Assembly (NCBI RefSeq): GCF_023272795.1
Contig: NZ_CP096829.1
Location: 868,001 to 932,000, forward strand
Length of the DNA stretch: 64,000 bases
Source: Flavobacterium humidisoli
GTDB lineage: Bacteria; Bacteroidota; Bacteroidia; Flavobacteriales; Flavobacteriaceae
Direction of reading: 5' to 3'
Below, in pieces: positions 26,544 to 35,087 of the stretch. The first letter of the stretch is position 1. Each line of letters begins with the position of its first letter. Both the position numbers and the translations under genes were made by a program. Under the pieces are notes generated by a model that worked only from the letters and a program-made list of their open reading frames with translations, was not told the origin of the DNA and did not search any database.

Positions 26544-27023
26544 TTATCTCTCCCAGAAAAACGGTGGCTCGATATTTAAAGCTCTTAAATAAACATAAGC
26601 TTGTCCACGATGATGTACTTCATTATCAATAAAATATAAGATATTCTGAATTACAGGAAATTCATATTGTCCAAAAAGGTTAAAAGTCTCGCTAAAATCT
26701 TCAACCGATAATTGTTCCCAATATTTATTGATTTCTACTGTAGCTTCATCCCATTTTTCAAGATATTGTGCTTTAAAAATCAGTTTTTCAGTTCCTTCTG
26801 AAAATGGCGCCGTTTCTTTCGTTACGATTCCTTTTAAACCTGGAACTGCAATAGCCAAAAGCTCATCTACCAATTTAGCGAAAGGTCGCATTCCGCCAAT
26901 TGAAAATTCGAAGAAATCTTTCTCTGGAAAAAGTTCAATTAAACGACGCGTAAGTGCTCTATGCCCTTGCCAGTGTTTTAATAAATCTTCTGAAGTAATA
27001 ACTTGTGCTTCTAATGTTTTCAT
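26544..27023 (-). CDS. DinB-like protein, copy 2, with atypical metal site
   Basis: 159 residues, a helical bundle of the DinB superfamily. The C-terminal HHRGQAYVYLRALN block (His137, His138) is clear, but the usual first-helix histidine is missing and LVDELLA (Glu54) sits there, so metal binding may use Glu or be weakened. It precedes DinB copy 1 by 47 bp on the same strand. Its upstream region contains the palindrome TGACAACAGTTTGTCA and a perfect 19-bp hairpin, suggesting regulation by the neighbouring WYL protein or another dimeric repressor. Substrate unknown. Confidence 0.8.
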   Translation of the reverse strand: MKTLEAQVITSEDLLKHWQGHRALTRRLIELFPEKDFFEFSIGGMRPFAKLVDELLAIAVPGLKGIVTKETAPFSEGTEKLIFKAQYLEKWDEATVEINKYWEQLSVEDFSETFNLFGQYEFPVIQNILYFIDNEVHHRGQAYVYLRALNIEPPFFWER

Positions 27024-27072
27024 GGTTTTAAAGTTTAAATATTTTTAATACTTCAAAAGTAGAATGGGTTGG

Positions 27073-27088
27073 TGACAACAGTTTGTCA
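27073..27088. promoter_or_regulatory. Candidate operator TGACAA-N4-TTGTCA upstream of the DinB genes
   Basis: Perfect 6-bp arms with a four-base spacer, 50 bp upstream of the DinB copy 2 start. The half-site recurs on the far arm of the adjacent hairpin (CTGACAAA). Confidence 0.45.
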
Positions 27089-27127
27089 GCAGCAAAAAAA
27101 TAAATGATTTTTTTTTGCTGCTGACAA
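27082..27127. repeat. Perfect 19-bp inverted repeat
   Basis: Arms at 27082-27100 (TTTGTCAGCAGC plus seven A) and 27109-27127 (the exact complement) with an eight-base loop. The T-run inside the arm gives it terminator-like character. It shares the TTGTCA word with the operator candidate that overlaps its left arm. Confidence 0.7.
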
Positions 27128-27128
27128 A

Positions 27129-27158
27129 TGTAGAGACGCACTGCGGTGCGTCTATACA
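27129..27158. repeat. REP-like palindrome, second copy
   Basis: A 30-base palindrome with one mismatch, core AGACGCACTGCGGTGCGTCT, related to 4294-4313. Confidence 0.65.
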
Positions 27159-27229
27159 GAATAAACGTGCGATAAAAAACTTAGAACCTTAGTATCTCAG
27201 AATCTTAGCATCTTTAAAAAAATCCTTTG

Positions 27230-27237
27230 TACCTTTG
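27230..27237 (+). promoter_or_regulatory. TACCTTTG -7 promoter element for thiL
   Basis: TAnnTTTG match 31 bp upstream of the thiL ATG. It overlaps a possible upstream TTG start at 27235 and so argues for the ATG at 27268. Confidence 0.5.
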
Positions 27238-27267
27238 CACCTTAATAACTTTTGGAACTTAACAGAA

Positions 27268-28314
27268 ATGATAGAAGATAAAAATCAGCAGAGAACTAGT
27301 ATAGCGCAATTAGGCGAATTCGGTTTAATTGACCATTTAACCAAAAACTTTGATGTTACTCAAGAATCTACTTTAAAAAGTATTGGTGATGATGCTGCTG
27401 TTCTTGATTTTAAAGACAAAAAAGTAGTAGTTTCTACCGATTTATTAATTGAAGGAGTTCATTTCGATTTGGCTTATATGCCTTTGAAACATTTAGGATA
27501 CAAAGCGGTTGTGGTAAATGTTTCTGACATTTGTGCGATGAATGCAAAACCGACTCAAATTACAGTTTCGGTTGCTGTTTCTAATCGTTTCCCGCTAGAA
27601 GCTCTAGAGGAATTGTTTGCAGGAATTACACACGCCGCAAAAGAATATAAAGTTGATGTTATTGGCGGAGATACAACCTCATCTCAAAAAGGTTTAATTA
27701 TAAGCATCACAGCAATTGGCGAAGCTGACGAAAATGAAATCGTTTACAGAAATGGCGCTCAAAAAACCGATTTGCTAGTCGTGACAGGAGATATAGGTGC
27801 AGCTTATATGGGATTACAGGTTTTGGAACGTGAGAAACAAGTTTTCCAGGTTAACCCAAACAATCAGCCCGATTTAGATCCATATACTTATTTGGTAGAA
27901 CGCCAATTGAAACCTGAAGCCAGAAAAGATGTTCGCACTCTACTTCATGCTTTAGACATAAAACCAACGGCAATGATTGATATTTCAGACGGATTATCTT
28001 CTGAAATTATTCATATCTGCAAACAGTCAAAAGTGGGCTGTAATTTATATGAAGATAAACTGCCGCTGGATCCGCAATTTATTTCTACTTGCGAAGAATT
28101 TAATATTGACAGTACAACAGTTGCTATAAACGGCGGTGAAGATTACGAACTTTTGTTTACAATCGATATCAATGATTTTGACAAAATAAAAGGAAATCCG
28201 AATTTCTCTGTTATTGGACATATGACAGAAGAAAATGAAGGAATCCATCTTGTAACACGCGCCAACACAAAAATTGCCTTAAAAGCACGCGGATGGGATG
28301 CTCTTAGCGAATAA
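27268..28314 (+). CDS. thiL: Thiamine-monophosphate kinase
   Basis: 348 residues from the ATG at 27268. Catalyses ATP-dependent phosphorylation of thiamine monophosphate to the coenzyme thiamine diphosphate. PurM/AIR-synthase-like fold with ThiL motifs: QLGEFGLIDHL, SIGDDAAVLDF, STDLLIEGVHFDL, KAVVVNVSDICAMNAKP, VIGGDTTSS, LKPEARKDVR, MIDISDGLSSEI and INGGEDYELLFT. These cover both the Mg-ATP site and the phosphate-binding loops. It is a single gene with its own promoter element and terminator, apart from the other thiamine genes. Length and motifs are normal. Confidence 0.97.
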   Translation: MIEDKNQQRTSIAQLGEFGLIDHLTKNFDVTQESTLKSIGDDAAVLDFKDKKVVVSTDLLIEGVHFDLAYMPLKHLGYKAVVVNVSDICAMNAKPTQITVSVAVSNRFPLEALEELFAGITHAAKEYKVDVIGGDTTSSQKGLIISITAIGEADENEIVYRNGAQKTDLLVVTGDIGAAYMGLQVLEREKQVFQVNPNNQPDLDPYTYLVERQLKPEARKDVRTLLHALDIKPTAMIDISDGLSSEIIHICKQSKVGCNLYEDKLPLDPQFISTCEEFNIDSTTVAINGGEDYELLFTIDINDFDKIKGNPNFSVIGHMTEENEGIHLVTRANTKIALKARGWDALSE

Positions 28315-28339
28315 ACTCTAGGAAATCCCAATATAAAAA

Positions 28340-28390
28340 AATTCCAAATTCCAAGACTGATAATCATATTGGAATTTGGAATTTGTTTTT
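28340..28390. terminator. Bidirectional terminator after thiL
   Basis: Perfect 15-bp arms AATTCCAAATTCCAA (28340-28354) and its complement (28369-28383), with A- and T-runs outside, between thiL and the convergent response regulator. Confidence 0.85.
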
Positions 28391-28404
28391 TTGGAATTTA
28401 ACCA

Positions 28405-29103
28405 TCAGAAAAGCCCTTTACTTTTGGCTTCTTTCACCAAATCTATATCAGAATCGTTTTTAACTTTTAACAATTCTTTCAGGTGCTTTTTTCGTTTTTC
28501 GATAGCATTTAAAGAAATCGGAATATTTTGCAGCATTTCATGAACTGAAACTCCTTTTGACAAATGAACTAATATCTGCTTATCGTACTGATCGATCTCT
28601 ATTGCATTATGTGTAGACTGATTCAGCATTTTTACAACCGACTGGCTATAATATTTTTCGTTTTTCATTACTTTATCAAAAGCTAGGAGCAATTCGTCAA
28701 AAGTAAGGTCATTTTTAATAATCAATCCGTTCGGTTGAATGGTTCTGATAATCGTTTTAATCTTCAGCAATTCTGTATACATCGTTAGAAGAATGATTTT
28801 GCATGAAGGCATTTTTTTCAAAAGCAGTTTTGCCAAATCTTCACCAGAAAATATTTCTTTTTCTTCATAAGGAGGCATACTGATATCCAAAAAAGCAATA
28901 TCAAAATGTGGCGTGTTATCATTCTCTATTATATCATAACCTGATCTGCAATCATGCGCCTGAGAAATCAAAAACTCATATTGTTTTGGATTATAACGAG
29001 TTATAGCATTTTTATAGCCTTCAATAATAAATGGGTGGTCATCTACTATTAAAATATTCTTTCTAACTAATTGTGGAACTGAGGCTGTTAAATCAAATGT
29101 CAT
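28405..29103 (-). CDS. Response regulator, NarL/FixJ type
   Basis: 232 residues. The receiver domain (about 15-140) has the acidic pair ILIVDDHP, phosphoacceptor Asp73 in IAFLDISMPP, Thr in LLTMYT and Lys in IIKND. The C-terminal LuxR-like helix-turn-helix (about 170-225: IDQYDKQILVHLSKGVSVHEM, LNAIEKRKKHLKELL) is somewhat divergent from the usual EILKLIAEGLSNKEIA form. The start overlaps the end of the upstream kinase gene by 11 bp, so the pair is translationally coupled. It probably binds DNA when phosphorylated by that kinase; the target is unknown. Confidence 0.92.
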   Translation of the reverse strand: MTFDLTASVPQLVRKNILIVDDHPFIIEGYKNAITRYNPKQYEFLISQAHDCRSGYDIIENDNTPHFDIAFLDISMPPYEEKEIFSGEDLAKLLLKKMPSCKIILLTMYTELLKIKTIIRTIQPNGLIIKNDLTFDELLLAFDKVMKNEKYYSQSVVKMLNQSTHNAIEIDQYDKQILVHLSKGVSVHEMLQNIPISLNAIEKRKKHLKELLKVKNDSDIDLVKEAKSKGLF

Positions 29104-31144
29104 TATGGAGGTTGTTATTTGGCTCTATTGGGACTTTTATAGTGAGAATTGTTCCTTCTCCCTTGGCAGATTTTATCGTAACTGTACCCTTACACTCTTT
29201 TGCACGATATTCTATATTATGCAGACCAATTCCGTTTTTGGTCTTATTGGTATTAAATCCAATTCCGTCATCTTCAATGGTTAAAACCAAATTAGTATTT
29301 TCGTTTTTAAACTCGACTTTTATAATGTCAGCATTAGCATATTTATTGCAATTTTGGAGTCCTTCCTGAACAATTCTATACAAATTGATTTTTTCAATAT
29401 TACTTATCAAATCCCATTTAATATCAGGATCAAAAGTAGTAATCAGCTTAGAACTGTATGTATTTCTTTGATCTTCAAAAAGTTTTCCTAAAATCGAGAC
29501 AAAATTATTAATTAATTCGGATTTTTCTCTATTTAAGTCATGCGAAATTTCTCTAATATCTTGCTCAACATTTTTTAATTCCGTAAGGTATTTTTTTCTT
29601 TTAGAAACTGCTGCTTCTTCATCCAATTTATCAAGACTATCCAAGCTTATTCTAATGCCAAACAAACGTCCTAAAACCCCATCGTGTAATTCCTGCGCAA
29701 CTTTTTTCTTTTCTTTTATTCGCGTAAGCTCAATTTCGTTCTGCTGTGAGATCATCAAATTGTAAATATCTTCATTTGCAATCTGCTGCTGTTGCTTAAA
29801 AATCAGTTCACGATTTTTGGCCTGTTGAGTTTTATAAACATAAAAAAACAGTCCGAGCAATGTACAAATACTAAACACATAAACCAAGGTTTTGTTCTTT
29901 TCCTGCAAACTAGAATTCTGGTCTTTGATTTCGTTGGTTTCGTACTCAATACGAGAGAATTTTTCTCCCATATTTCGCTCTGCTTTGAGCATTTTATCAT
30001 TCAATTGAATATATTCCTTTGAATACTTAGATGCATTTTCAGGATCTACCACAGCGATTTGCTTTAAAGCAAGTAAAGTATTTGCCAATTTATCTGACGA
30101 ACGCGAAAGAAACAAAGCTTGTTTCGAAAACTGTACAGCCCTTAAAGTATCTTTTTTAAATGCATAATATTCAGACAAGTGAATCTGATTGGATACTTTA
30201 GCCATTTTCAACCCCAAACTATCTCTAATTTTTAGGGATCTGTAAAATTGATCCGGAAGCCCATCTAATCGTTTTGATTTTAATTTTGAATAAGCCAGAT
30301 TATCAAGAAGCATGGCGTATAAAATAGTTTTCTCTTCGAACAGGTTTTTTTCTTGAAGTCCTTTTTCAAAATAAATAATGGCCTGTTTATAGTTTTTCAT
30401 ACGCATGTAAACAAACCCGATATTATTCAAAGAAGTCGCTTTCAACTGAAGATCAGCCGGAATCGATTTATCATTTAAAGTGTTTAAAGCTTTATTCTGA
30501 TATTCCAGTGCCTTTTCATATTCTTCCCTTTCATTATATAAAATACCCAGCAGATTATAACATTCGTAAAGCTGGTCATTTACATTTTTTTTGTTTTTCA
30601 ATATGCTTAAAGCTTTGAATACAGATATTTCGCTTTCAAAAAAATCTGATTCGTTATATTGTAGACTCGCTTTGCTTAATAAGGTTCTTGCCAAATTATG
30701 TTGATCATTAATCTGCAAATAAATCTTCTGCGCTAAAAAATAATTTCTGAAAGCACTGTCAGAAATTACTCTTGAACTATAATAATCCCCTAGATAGGTA
30801 TAAGCTTTTGCAATACTTGCCGAATCTTTGCTACTTATGGACCTATCTAAAACTAGTTGTGAAATTTCATGATATGATTTAAAATCATTCATATTATAAT
30901 ACCTATTGGCAATCTTAAACAAGTTAAACCTACTAATAGAGTCATTTTTTTGTTTAACTACTATAGAAAATGCCTTCTGAGCATATTCTTGTTTAAGGGC
31001 ATAATTAATCTGAATATCATTTGCCAATGACAAATAAATAGGAAGACTATCCTGCACTGAAGTTAGTTCACTTGATTTTTCCTTTTGGGTACAACCTGAA
31101 AAAATCAACAATAAAAACAATAATATTGGGCAATATCTTTTCAA
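29093..31144 (-). CDS. TPR-containing lipoprotein sensor histidine kinase (HisKA_3 type)
   Basis: 683 residues. It begins with a lipoprotein-like signal (lipobox FSGC, Cys18). Tetratricopeptide-type helical repeats fill about 70-390 (for example KALEYQNKALNTL and KQAIIYFEKGLQEK), followed by a coiled segment, one transmembrane helix (about 418-438) and a cytoplasmic kinase core. The HisKA_3 motif is ELHDGVLGRLFG with phosphoacceptor His487. The ATPase has N-box-like LYRIVQEGLQNCNKYA and G-boxes DDGIGF and NGIGLHNIEYRA. Bacteroidota TPR kinases of this kind sense envelope signals through the periplasmic TPR region. It is coupled by an 11-bp overlap to the NarL-type regulator downstream. Confidence 0.93.
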   Translation of the reverse strand: MKRYCPILLFLLLIFSGCTQKEKSSELTSVQDSLPIYLSLANDIQINYALKQEYAQKAFSIVVKQKNDSISRFNLFKIANRYYNMNDFKSYHEISQLVLDRSISSKDSASIAKAYTYLGDYYSSRVISDSAFRNYFLAQKIYLQINDQHNLARTLLSKASLQYNESDFFESEISVFKALSILKNKKNVNDQLYECYNLLGILYNEREEYEKALEYQNKALNTLNDKSIPADLQLKATSLNNIGFVYMRMKNYKQAIIYFEKGLQEKNLFEEKTILYAMLLDNLAYSKLKSKRLDGLPDQFYRSLKIRDSLGLKMAKVSNQIHLSEYYAFKKDTLRAVQFSKQALFLSRSSDKLANTLLALKQIAVVDPENASKYSKEYIQLNDKMLKAERNMGEKFSRIEYETNEIKDQNSSLQEKNKTLVYVFSICTLLGLFFYVYKTQQAKNRELIFKQQQQIANEDIYNLMISQQNEIELTRIKEKKKVAQELHDGVLGRLFGIRISLDSLDKLDEEAAVSKRKKYLTELKNVEQDIREISHDLNREKSELINNFVSILGKLFEDQRNTYSSKLITTFDPDIKWDLISNIEKINLYRIVQEGLQNCNKYANADIIKVEFKNENTNLVLTIEDDGIGFNTNKTKNGIGLHNIEYRAKECKGTVTIKSAKGEGTILTIKVPIEPNNNLHNDI

Positions 31145-31187
31145 TGCAAGTTTTGAGTTTTACCAAAAATACTAAAACTATAAACAT

Positions 31188-31217
31188 AAAAAAAGGCAGC
31201 CAAAAAAATTGGCAGCC
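31188..31217 (-). terminator. Terminator after the small secreted protein gene
   Basis: On the minus strand GGCTGCCAA and TTGGCTGCC pair with one T-T mismatch (span 31195-31217), followed by seven U, 30 bp past the stop at 31247. It separates this gene from the kinase gene downstream. Confidence 0.7.
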
Positions 31218-31246
31218 CAAAGACTTTTATAAATATTTTCTTTTAA

Positions 31247-31495
31247 TTAATCTATTTTCTTAGAACCACCAAAAGATTGGTTGATATTAGCAAAAGCTAA
31301 TTCGTTGTTTTTAACTACAATCTTATTACTAGCGATACGCGGATTATCTTGTTTTCTTCCTCCTCCAGTAGAACCATCTACAGGAGAAACTATGCTTGAT
31401 TTTTCATTAGAAAGAGTTGTTGAAGCTGGTAATGCAAATGAAGTTGCTACTGCTACTAAAGAAAATAATCCGAATGTTAAAGCTGTCTTTTTCAT
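31247..31495 (-). CDS. Small secreted protein of unknown function
   Basis: 82 residues with a signal peptide (MKKTALTFGLFSLVAVATSFA, cleavage after about residue 21). The mature part is about 60 residues, hydrophilic, with a Gly/Lys/Arg patch (STGGGRKQDNPR) and no cysteine. No family is recognised. It is followed by its own terminator and then the TPR kinase gene, 102 bp away, so adjacency to the kinase may be functional or chance. Confidence 0.7.
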   Translation of the reverse strand: MKKTALTFGLFSLVAVATSFALPASTTLSNEKSSIVSPVDGSTGGGRKQDNPRIASNKIVVKNNELAFANINQSFGGSKKID

Positions 31496-31672
31496 GATCT
31501 GAGGGTTTTAATGTTTGTTTTAAATTTTTGGAGATGAATCGCTGTTTACTTGCGAATCCGAGTGTAAAACTAACACCGAGATCGAAAAAAATTTATACGA
31601 AAAATTGAGTTTGTGGTAGATCGTACCCAATTGATAGTCAATGGGTAGCAAATTAATGTAATCGCTTAATTT

Positions 31673-32482
31673 TTAGACTTCTAGATAATTTCCTGCTGCA
31701 AAATCGGCAATAATTTGCTCTACATTTGCTCGATAGGTTTTAGAAAAAGGAATCTTCTTAGTGGAGTTTTTTATGTAACATATTGAGTTTCCGCTATGAA
31801 TTCTTGAAATGTAATTTCGATTAATTACATAACTGTTATGAATACGGATAAAAGGATATGTCAAAACACTTTCAAAATGCTTTAAAGTTTTAAACGCCGT
31901 AATCATTTCGCCAGTATTTAAATAAATATCCGTCGAGTTATTATCGGCTTGAAAATAACAAATATCTTCTGCATTTAAATATCGATAATCGCCATATGAT
32001 TTTATACAAATGGTTAATGGTTTTTGAATGTTTTGCGGAATCGTGATCTGATTCTCAATAACAGAAGAAGGTTCTTCTCTAAACGGAGCAATTTGCATCT
32101 CTAAATTGGCCCTATTGAGTTTTAAAATTGTTTTTAGAAGATCGTTTGATAGAATCGGCTTTAATAGATAATCAAAAACGCCATATTGAATAGCATCAAA
32201 AGCTTTATCTTTTTGCTTTGTGGTTATAATAATTTTTGGAATCTGCTGAAAAAAACGATGAAGCTCGCTAATAAAAGTCAAAGACAAATGACTCGATGCA
32301 TTTTGGGGCTCGATTTCGAGAAAAATCAAAGCTGGCTGGTGTTCTAAAACCAATTTTAAACCGTCCTGAAAAGTTGATGCCGATGCCATAAAAGATAATT
32401 CTGAAAAACCTGAAGCGGTTGTTTGAGTTTTCAAAATACTCTCAGCGTCATCATCAATTATAATATACGAATACTTTTTCAA
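31673..32482 (-). CDS. LytTR-type response regulator with Glu at the phosphoacceptor site
   Basis: 269 residues. The N-terminal receiver domain (about 5-120) has the acidic cluster IIIDDDAE and Lys in YLLKPI. The position of the phosphorylated Asp reads LIFLEIEPQ (Glu56 where LDIEMP is usual). The C-terminal LytTR DNA-binding domain (about 160-260) carries YLNAEDICYFQADNNSTDIY, FIRIHNSYVINRNYI and a final IPFSKTYR. Asp-to-Glu changes often mimic the phosphorylated state, so this protein may be constitutively active or answer to something other than a kinase. No kinase gene is adjacent in the same orientation. Confidence 0.88.
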   Translation of the reverse strand: MKKYSYIIIDDDAESILKTQTTASGFSELSFMASASTFQDGLKLVLEHQPALIFLEIEPQNASSHLSLTFISELHRFFQQIPKIIITTKQKDKAFDAIQYGVFDYLLKPILSNDLLKTILKLNRANLEMQIAPFREEPSSVIENQITIPQNIQKPLTICIKSYGDYRYLNAEDICYFQADNNSTDIYLNTGEMITAFKTLKHFESVLTYPFIRIHNSYVINRNYISRIHSGNSICYIKNSTKKIPFSKTYRANVEQIIADFAAGNYLEV

Positions 32483-32700
32483 TTTCGGTTTTTGTTGGTT
32501 TTCTCACTACGCAATCATAATCAAAAAATTGCTTTTATTGAATGTAATGAAGAAAAAAATTGCTCTTGACGGTATTACAAATTTAAAATTACGGATTTAA
32601 ACATTTTAAACGCCTCATTGTTAAAACATTAAACCCGAATGTTAATACATAAAGATGAAATGCAAAAAAAGCCGATAAAATACCTTTTTTTTAAAATCAA

Positions 32701-32733
32701 AAATCCCAAACTCCTTTATGGAATTTGGGATTT
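32701..32733 (-). terminator. Terminator of glyS
   Basis: Ten-base arms AAATCCCAAA (32701-32710) and TTTGGGATTT (32724-32733), 20 bp past the glyS stop, followed on the minus strand by TTTTTGATTTT. The rest of the 270-bp gap to the LytTR gene shows no further structure. Confidence 0.75.
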
Positions 32734-32752
32734 CTATAATAAACTGTAAAGA

Positions 32753-34294
32753 TTACATTTTCATTAACCAGTTTTTCATCGAAACTTCGTTTTCGATAAT
32801 ACCTCTTAATTCAGTAATTTTTACACGATCTTGTTTCATTGTATCTCTATGACGAATTGTTACTGTTTCGTCTTCAAGAGTTTGATGATCTACTGTTATA
32901 CAGAAAGGCGTTCCTAAAGCATCTTGTCTTCTGTAACGACGTCCTACAGCATCTTTTTCATCATACGCCACATTGAAATCCCATTTCAAATCTTCAATGA
33001 TTTTTCTTGAAACTTCTGGCAAACCATCTTTTTTAACCAATGGCAATACCGCTGCTTTTGTTGGCGCTAAAACTGCTGGCAATTTTAAAACTGTTCTTGT
33101 AGAACCGTCTTCTAATGTTTCTTCTTTTAATGAAGTTGCAAAAACAGCCAAGAACATACGATCTAAACCAACAGAAGTTTCTACTACGTAAGGAACATAG
33201 TTTTCGTTTAATTCAGGATCGAAATATTGTAATTTTCTTCCAGAATATTCTTCGTGCGCTTTCAAATCGAAATCGGTACGAGAGTGAATTCCTTCTAATT
33301 CTTTAAATCCGAATGGGAAATTAAATTCGATATCCGCTGCTGCATTTGCGTAGTGCGCTAATTTTTCGTGATCGTGAAAACGATAATTTTCTTTTCCTAA
33401 CCCTAAAGATAAATGCCATTTCAAACGAGTTTCTTTCCAATATTCGTATGATTTCATTTCTTCTCCTGGACGTACAAAAAATTGCATTTCCATTTGTTCA
33501 AACTCACGCATACGGAAAATAAACTGTCTTGCTACAATTTCATTTCTAAACGCTTTACCGGTTTGAGCAATTCCAAAAGGAACTTTCATACGGCCCGATT
33601 TCTGAACATTTAAAAAGTTAACGAAAATACCTTGAGCTGTTTCAGGACGTAAATATAAATCCATAGCGTTTTCTGCAGAAGCTCCCAATTTTGTTCCGAA
33701 CATTAAGTTAAATTGTTTTACCTCTGTCCAGTTTTTAGAACCAGTTTCAGGATCAGCAATTTCAAGTTCTTCGATCAAAGCTTTAACATCAGCCAAATCT
33801 CCGTTTCCTAAAGAACGCCCTAAACGCTCTCTAATTTCTTTTTCTTTAGCCAAATATTCAACTACACGAGCGTTTGTAGTTACAAACTCTTGTTCGTTGA
33901 ATGCATCGCCAAAACGAGCTTTTGCTTTGTCAATTTCTTTTTGCGCTTTTTGGTGAATTTTTTCAGCATGATCTTCAACCAAAACGTCAGCTCTATATCT
34001 TTTTTTAGAATCTTTATTATCAATTAATGGATCATTGAATGCATCAACGTGTCCAGAAGCTTTCCAAGTTGTTGGATGCATCAATATTGCAGCATCAAGG
34101 CCGACAATATTTTCATTCATTTGAACCATTGATTTCCACCAATATTCACGGATATTCTTTTTTAATTCGACACCATTTTGTGCATAATCATATACAGCAC
34201 TTAATCCGTCGTAAACTTCGCTTGACGGAAAAATAAATCCGTACTCTTTTGCGTGCGAAACCACATTCTTAAATATATCTTCTTGTTTTGCCAT
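32753..34294 (-). CDS. glyS: Glycyl-tRNA synthetase, single-chain class II type
   Basis: 513 residues. Charges tRNA-Gly with glycine. This is the alpha2-type enzyme, not the alpha2beta2 GlyQ/GlyS form. The N-terminal catalytic domain has GLSAVYDYAQNGVELKKNI, class II motif 1 region WWKSMV, RPETAQGIFVNFLN, motif 2 in FRNEIVARQFIFRMREFEQME and motif 3 in VETSVGLDRMFLAVF. The C-terminal anticodon-binding domain follows from about 415 (LAPTKAAVLPLVKKDGLPE, ending ENEVSMKNWLMKM). An insertion (about 95-190) is rich in charged residues. A CAAAAATA at 34302-34309 reads as TATTTTTG on this strand, only 8 bp from the ATG, so the transcript may have almost no leader. Confidence 0.97.
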   Translation of the reverse strand: MAKQEDIFKNVVSHAKEYGFIFPSSEVYDGLSAVYDYAQNGVELKKNIREYWWKSMVQMNENIVGLDAAILMHPTTWKASGHVDAFNDPLIDNKDSKKRYRADVLVEDHAEKIHQKAQKEIDKAKARFGDAFNEQEFVTTNARVVEYLAKEKEIRERLGRSLGNGDLADVKALIEELEIADPETGSKNWTEVKQFNLMFGTKLGASAENAMDLYLRPETAQGIFVNFLNVQKSGRMKVPFGIAQTGKAFRNEIVARQFIFRMREFEQMEMQFFVRPGEEMKSYEYWKETRLKWHLSLGLGKENYRFHDHEKLAHYANAAADIEFNFPFGFKELEGIHSRTDFDLKAHEEYSGRKLQYFDPELNENYVPYVVETSVGLDRMFLAVFATSLKEETLEDGSTRTVLKLPAVLAPTKAAVLPLVKKDGLPEVSRKIIEDLKWDFNVAYDEKDAVGRRYRRQDALGTPFCITVDHQTLEDETVTIRHRDTMKQDRVKITELRGIIENEVSMKNWLMKM

Positions 34295-34364
34295 AGTGAT
34301 GCAAAAATATAAAAACTACCTATATAAAAAAGAAAAATTATGAAGATTGACGTGTTGATTTTGT

Positions 34365-34372
34365 TACTTTTG
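34365..34372 (+). promoter_or_regulatory. TACTTTTG -7 promoter element for the ComF-like gene
   Basis: TAnnTTTG match 21 bp upstream of the GTG start, in the divergent gap with glyS. Confidence 0.4.
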
Positions 34373-34392
34373 TAAATAAAATCTCTCTTTTT

Positions 34393-35073
34393 GTGATTAA
34401 TTATCTAATAAATCTGTTTTTCCCTAAAGTCTGTAGCGGATGTCGTGCTCTTTTACTTCAAAACGAAACGGTTTTCTGCACAATTTGCCGACATGAAATG
34501 CCTCTTACTCAATATCATTTAGATCCGAAAAATGAGGCTATGAAAAAGTTTTATGGCAAAGTTGATATTCAATTTGCTGCTACATTTTTGTATTTTAATA
34601 AAAAGGGGATTGTCCAAGAATTAATTCATAATTTAAAATACAAAGGTCATCAAGAAATTGGCACTGTATTAGGAAGCTGGTATGTTGAAGATTTAAAAGA
34701 ACTTCAACTTGAAATTCCTTTTAATGCTGTTATTCCCGTTCCCCTTCATAAAAAAAAGTTTAAGGAACGTGGCTATAACCAAGTTACTACTTTTGGAAAA
34801 GAAATAGCATCTGGTTTAGAAATTCCTTTTGAGGAAAATATTTTAATTCGAAAGATCTATTCTAAAACACAATCCAAAAAGAATCTTTTGGGAAGATCTG
34901 AAAATATCGAAAACATTTTTGATGTTGAATTTACGGAAGCCGATTGCAACAAACATTTCTTAATTGTTGACGACGTCCTTACAAAGGGCGCAACAATTGA
35001 GGCTTGTTCGTTAGCTTTATCAAAAATTCCAGGTGTAAAAATCAGTATGATTTGTATGGCAATGGCCCATTAG
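34393..35073 (+). CDS. comF: ComF-family phosphoribosyltransferase-like protein
   Basis: 226 residues from a GTG start at 34393; no ATG lies before the conserved N-terminus. The N-terminal zinc-finger-like motif CSGC (Cys14, 17) and CTIC (Cys29, 32) is followed by a phosphoribosyltransferase fold: IPVPLHKKKFKERGYNQ, RKIYSKTQSKKNLLGR and the PRPP-binding loop FLIVDDVLTKGAT near 185-200. ComF proteins take part in uptake and processing of transforming DNA in competent bacteria and are present in many genomes without proven competence. It stands alone, divergent from glyS and convergent with the metalloprotease gene, whose stop is 15 bp away. Confidence 0.9.
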   Translation: MINYLINLFFPKVCSGCRALLLQNETVFCTICRHEMPLTQYHLDPKNEAMKKFYGKVDIQFAATFLYFNKKGIVQELIHNLKYKGHQEIGTVLGSWYVEDLKELQLEIPFNAVIPVPLHKKKFKERGYNQVTTFGKEIASGLEIPFEENILIRKIYSKTQSKKNLLGRSENIENIFDVEFTEADCNKHFLIVDDVLTKGATIEACSLALSKIPGVKISMICMAMAH

Positions 35074-35087
35074 GAATTTGCAAAAGT

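Noticed and set aside
27235-27267. Upstream TTG start for thiL
   Set aside because: It lies within the TACCTTTG promoter element, so it would not be in the transcript.
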